Below, one piece after another: positions 62,464-64,000 of a DNA stretch of 64,000 bases; position 1 is the stretch's first letter, and each line of letters begins with the position of its first letter. Origin of the DNA: JAAXHV01 sp965207165. Its GTDB lineage: Bacteria; Pseudomonadota; Gammaproteobacteria; Eutrophobiales; Eutrophobiaceae. The stretch is from NCBI GenBank assembly GCA_965207165.1, contig OZ242265.1:4030001-4094000 (forward strand). The letters are read 5' to 3'. The notes beneath the pieces were generated by a model, which searched no databases, had not been told where the DNA came from, and saw nothing but the letters and a program-made list of their open reading frames with translations. A program made the position numbers and the translations under genes.

Positions 62464-62662
62464 TTTGTCCACCGTATGATTAATGGTAGCAGGCAGGGTG
62501 CTTTCTTGTAAAATCGAACACAGTTGTTGTTCATCGTCATATGCAATGACGAGGTTGTTCCGTGTTTGGTACGGATGATTTTTTTCACGTATTAATGAGG
62601 AGATTAGGACTAATCTGAATCCAAAGTATGACACTCTTGCTGTTATCTCAAGAAAGCTACGA
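62245..62662 (-). repeat. Right arm of the ~400-bp inverted duplication
   Basis: Inverse partner of 57462-57867. The far end keeps TAGCTTTCTTGAGATAACA compared with TAGCTTTTCTGAGAGAACA on the left, and a degenerate site AAGTATGACACTC at 62624-62636. Confidence 0.6.
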
Positions 62663-62807
62663 AATAAAATCAATAACGTAGGTTCTTGAACGCATACTTT
62701 ATTGTTTATTCACACCATGCTGACGTTTTCCGATGTAACGGTCGAACAGACAGGTAACAGGATAATGCAAGAGACACTACCCCACGTCACGTTATTTTAT
62801 ACCCGGT

Positions 62808-64000
62808 ATGAATCATAAAGAAATTGCGGCCATCAAGGCACGCCTTAAGCAACTCGATGACGAAAGGTCTCAACTTGAAGGTCGACTTGACGCGCTTCGT
62901 GCTGCCCGCGTATCCGGACAGCACGAAGCGCACAGCGGGGGGGCGGTGACAAACCGGTCCGGGGCAAGTGAGAAGATCGCCCTGTTTCGTTCCCTGTTCC
63001 TGGGACGTGAAGATGTGTTCCCGACGCGCTGGCAAAATACCCGGACAGGCAAGGCCGGTTACGCGCCGGCCTGCGGCAATGAGTGGAAATCCGGCATTTG
63101 CGGCAAACCGAGGGTGAAGTGCGGTGCGTGCCCGCATCAGGCCTTCCTGACGGTAACCGATGAGGTGATCGATGGGCATTTGCGCGGACGTCAAACGATA
63201 GGCACCTACCCCATGCTCAGTGACGGAACCTGCCGGTTTCTTGTTGCCGACTTCGATAAACAGACATGGCTGCAGGATGCGGGCGCCTTGCTGGCTGTCT
63301 GCCGGTCGAAACAGGTACCGTCAGCATTGGAGAGATCGCGCTCCGGCCATGGCGGCCACGTGTGGATATTCTTCGCCGAGCCGCTGCCCGCGATGCTTGC
63401 GCGGCGGCTCGGCGCTCACCTTCTGACCGAGACCATGCAGCGCAATCCCGGCATCGGCTTTGAATCATACGACCGGTTGTTTCCAAGCCAAGATACCGTG
63501 CCGGACGGGGGATTCGGCAACCTCATTGCGTTGCCCCTGCAACACGGTCCGCGACAGCAGGGTAACAGTGTGTTTCTTGATGAAGGTTTCGATCCCTACC
63601 GGGACCAGTGGGCGTATCTGTCGACACTCTCCCGCATCAGCCGTGCGCAGGTAATGCCAGTCGTTGACGCCGCAGAGCGGCAGGACCGGGTCATGGACCT
63701 GCGCCGACCGCTTGAGGGGGAGGGTCAGGAAGCCCGGGGACTGACGCCCGCGCGCATCGAGGTGTTGCCCGGGATGGCAGACTCGCGGCCCGGGAGTGTG
63801 GAGGGGGCCCTCAGCAATCAAATCTACCTGCCGCGTGCCGGGTTGCCTCCCGCCCTCATAAACCGGCTCCTCCGTCTTGCGGCCTTCCAGAACCCCGCCT
63901 TTTACCGCGCCCAGGCGCTGAGGCACTCGACGTTCGGCATTCCCCGCGTAATTGACTGTGGAGAATTACTGCCGCACCACATCGCCTTGCCGCGCGGCTG
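62808..64000 (+). CDS. TOTE-type archaeo-eukaryotic primase protein, 3' end missing
   Basis: The frame is open from ATG 62808 to the edge of the window (397 codons seen). Residues 1-35 are a coiled helix. SEKIALFRSLFLGREDVFPT at 54-73 opens the AEP module, followed by a Cys cluster (C89, C98, C105, C108), the catalytic-type TCRFLVADFDK with Asp148/Asp150, ERSRSGHGGHVWIFF at 175-189, SYDRLFPSQD at 220-229 and GFGNLIALPLQ at 235-245. This order matches the primase domain of TOTE conflict systems, where a superfamily II helicase follows. Residues from about 336 (NQIYLPRAGLPPALINRLLR) are the start of that part. Predicted role: nucleic-acid synthesis and unwinding in defence of an element. Confidence 0.88.
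   Translation, partial: MNHKEIAAIKARLKQLDDERSQLEGRLDALRAARVSGQHEAHSGGAVTNRSGASEKIALFRSLFLGREDVFPTRWQNTRTGKAGYAPACGNEWKSGICGKPRVKCGACPHQAFLTVTDEVIDGHLRGRQTIGTYPMLSDGTCRFLVADFDKQTWLQDAGALLAVCRSKQVPSALERSRSGHGGHVWIFFAEPLPAMLARRLGAHLLTETMQRNPGIGFESYDRLFPSQDTVPDGGFGNLIALPLQHGPRQQGNSVFLDEGFDPYRDQWAYLSTLSRISRAQVMPVVDAAERQDRVMDLRRPLEGEGQEARGLTPARIEVLPGMADSRPGSVEGALSNQIYLPRAGLPPALINRLLRLAAFQNPAFYRAQALRHSTFGIPRVIDCGELLPHHIALPRG

Noticed and set aside
62787..63194. Minus-strand ORF of 135 codons
   Set aside because: It is antisense to the well-supported TOTE primase frame.

Overview
The window looks like chromosomal DNA of a GC-rich proteobacterium, most likely a gammaproteobacterium. The support is an hpnH-hpnB-hpnM hopanoid gene group with mlaA, dxs of the MEP isoprenoid pathway, a lipid A type metallophosphoesterase, a TonB-dependent receptor and OmpA/OmpW-like barrels. 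The species cannot be named from this sequence.

Layout. 1-4.3 kb: the end of a short-chain dehydrogenase, then a minus-strand operon hpnH > hpnB > hpnM > mlaA with ATGA overlaps. 4.7-6.5 kb: dxs, divergent from hpnH, which could feed the MEP route to hopanoid precursors. 6.7-12 kb: a minus-strand phosphonate operon, pgi > nucleotidyltransferase > PEP mutase/nucleotidyltransferase fusion > phosphonopyruvate decarboxylase. 12-29 kb: regulators (a decayed sensor-kinase paralogue, a large LuxR/STAND regulator, a one-chain kinase-receiver-winged-helix protein), envelope genes (GT4 glycosyltransferase, LpxH-like hydrolase, Oar-like receptor, a beta-barrel), an orphan solute-binding protein, a repeat-rich acidic protein, and several micro-membrane proteins.

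29.5-64 kb is accessory. It holds a VapBC pair, an ArdC-like antirestriction protein, RadC, ParA/ParB, a roughly 0.8 kb origin-like intergenic region, a MobC-like protein and a relaxase. The relaxase operon is then interrupted. A shortened second copy of the mobC/relaxase ends lies at 53.9-54.3 kb, and the intervening 12.7 kb carries a metallophosphoesterase, a nucleotidyltransferase-like pair, Uma2, a broken AbiEii-type module, a composite IS5-family transposon (with a nuclease-like gene, a MazF-type TA pair and a membrane protein) and an RTX protein. Beyond the relaxase remnant, three translationally coupled genes encode divergent SLOG/YAcAr-like (DUF2493) proteins. Decayed TA modules and paired small coiled-coil membrane proteins in an inverted duplication follow. 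The right edge opens a TOTE-type archaeo-eukaryotic primase protein, which is cut off by the window.

The strongest candidates for something undescribed are: the three-gene SLOG operon of the mobile element; an 18-bp perfect palindrome found four times only within the element; the TOTE primase gene next to the repeated AAGTAT(C/G)ATACTT-type sites; the composite transposon with matching CTAA outer flanks; and the kinase paralogue that has lost its phospho-accepting histidine, ATPase and most of its receiver but kept its DNA-binding domain.
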